From Liolophura sinensis (lineage: Eukaryota > Mollusca > Polyplacophora > Chitonida > Chitonidae): a DNA stretch of 64,000 bases. The position numbers and the translations under genes are program-made. Every line of letters begins with the position of its first letter. Within the stretch, counting starts at the first letter, position 1. Below, one piece after another: positions 63,881 through 64,000 of this stretch. The stretch covers positions 5,886,160-5,950,159 of the forward strand of contig NC_088298.1 of assembly GCF_032854445.1 (NCBI RefSeq), read 5' to 3'. The notes beneath the pieces are model-generated. The model had not been told where the DNA came from. It was given only the letters and a program-made list of their open reading frames with translations, and did no database searches.

Positions 63881-64000
63881 TCACCGGCTCGGATAGCACA
63901 GTTGGTAGAGCGTCCGCTTCGGAAGTGGTAGGTCCAGGATCAATCCTGGGTCGAGTCACACCTAAGACTTAAAAAGAGGAAGTTGTTCCTCGCTTGGATA
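63881..64000 (+). mobile_element. SINE family B, second head in tandem, cut by the window edge
   Basis: GGCTCGGATAGCACAGTTGG then TAGAGCGTCCGCTTCGG (A-box TAGCACAGTTGG), GGATCAATCCTGGGTCGAGT (B-box side). It resembles a tRNA, but the continuing SINE body shows it is not a tRNA gene. Confidence 0.85.

Noticed and set aside
63881..63955. tRNA gene
   Set aside because: A- and B-box are present, but the sequence continues into the SINE B body and cloverleaf pairing is poor. The head at 40,822 is rejected for the same reason.

Overview
The window reads as nuclear DNA of a marine lophotrochozoan, most likely a mollusc. It is AT-rich, intron-rich and full of repeats. About 19 copies or fragments of one tRNA-derived SINE occur, with a conserved 3' domain and an (AAATA)n tail. 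A second tRNA-headed SINE family is also present, and there is a temptin-like secreted-protein gene of the kind known from gastropods and bivalves. Nothing bacterial or viral was recognised.

Left third, 1-21,600, minus strand: one large gene for a SETD2-type histone H3 lysine-36 methyltransferase. It starts at 21,555 and runs off the left edge. I could place 13 coding exons with matching splice phases: one giant 7.86-kb first coding exon (disordered, RS-rich, proline-rich), then AWS, SET and post-SET exons (13,395 to 7,376), then a conserved C-terminal helical region and acidic repeats. The family's WW and SRI domains must lie left of position 1. At least 3,548 residues are encoded here. The introns are unusual: several tandem arrays or SINE fragments abut splice sites, and one array repeats the 3' end of an exon together with its splice donor about 14 times.

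Middle, 21,600-39,700: no confidently identified gene. It holds a 24-bp satellite (24,240-25,640), a 71-bp satellite (about 27,290-29,920), dispersed repeats, SINEs, and two well-formed minus-strand exons (37,949-38,374). These exons could be 5' exons of SETD2, whose start exon has a spliced 5' UTR, or part of an unknown gene.

Right of that, plus strand: eIF1 (SUI1), four exons from 39,903 to 45,186, with two perfect CRE palindromes just upstream of the first exon and a polyadenylation signal at 45,748. Then comes a temptin-like gene, three exons from 48,879 to 51,631, with a 28-bp minisatellite in its first intron. From about 54,540 to 55,650 there is a promoter-like region with a CRE, a probable non-coding plus-strand exon ending at 55,138, and a YY1-type motif. 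The gene it serves was not found in the remaining 8 kb, which holds SINEs, dispersed repeats and a TA microsatellite.

The genes do not form a pathway. The most interesting structure is the repeat architecture of the SETD2 locus, above all the exon-end/splice-donor minisatellite of intron 9.
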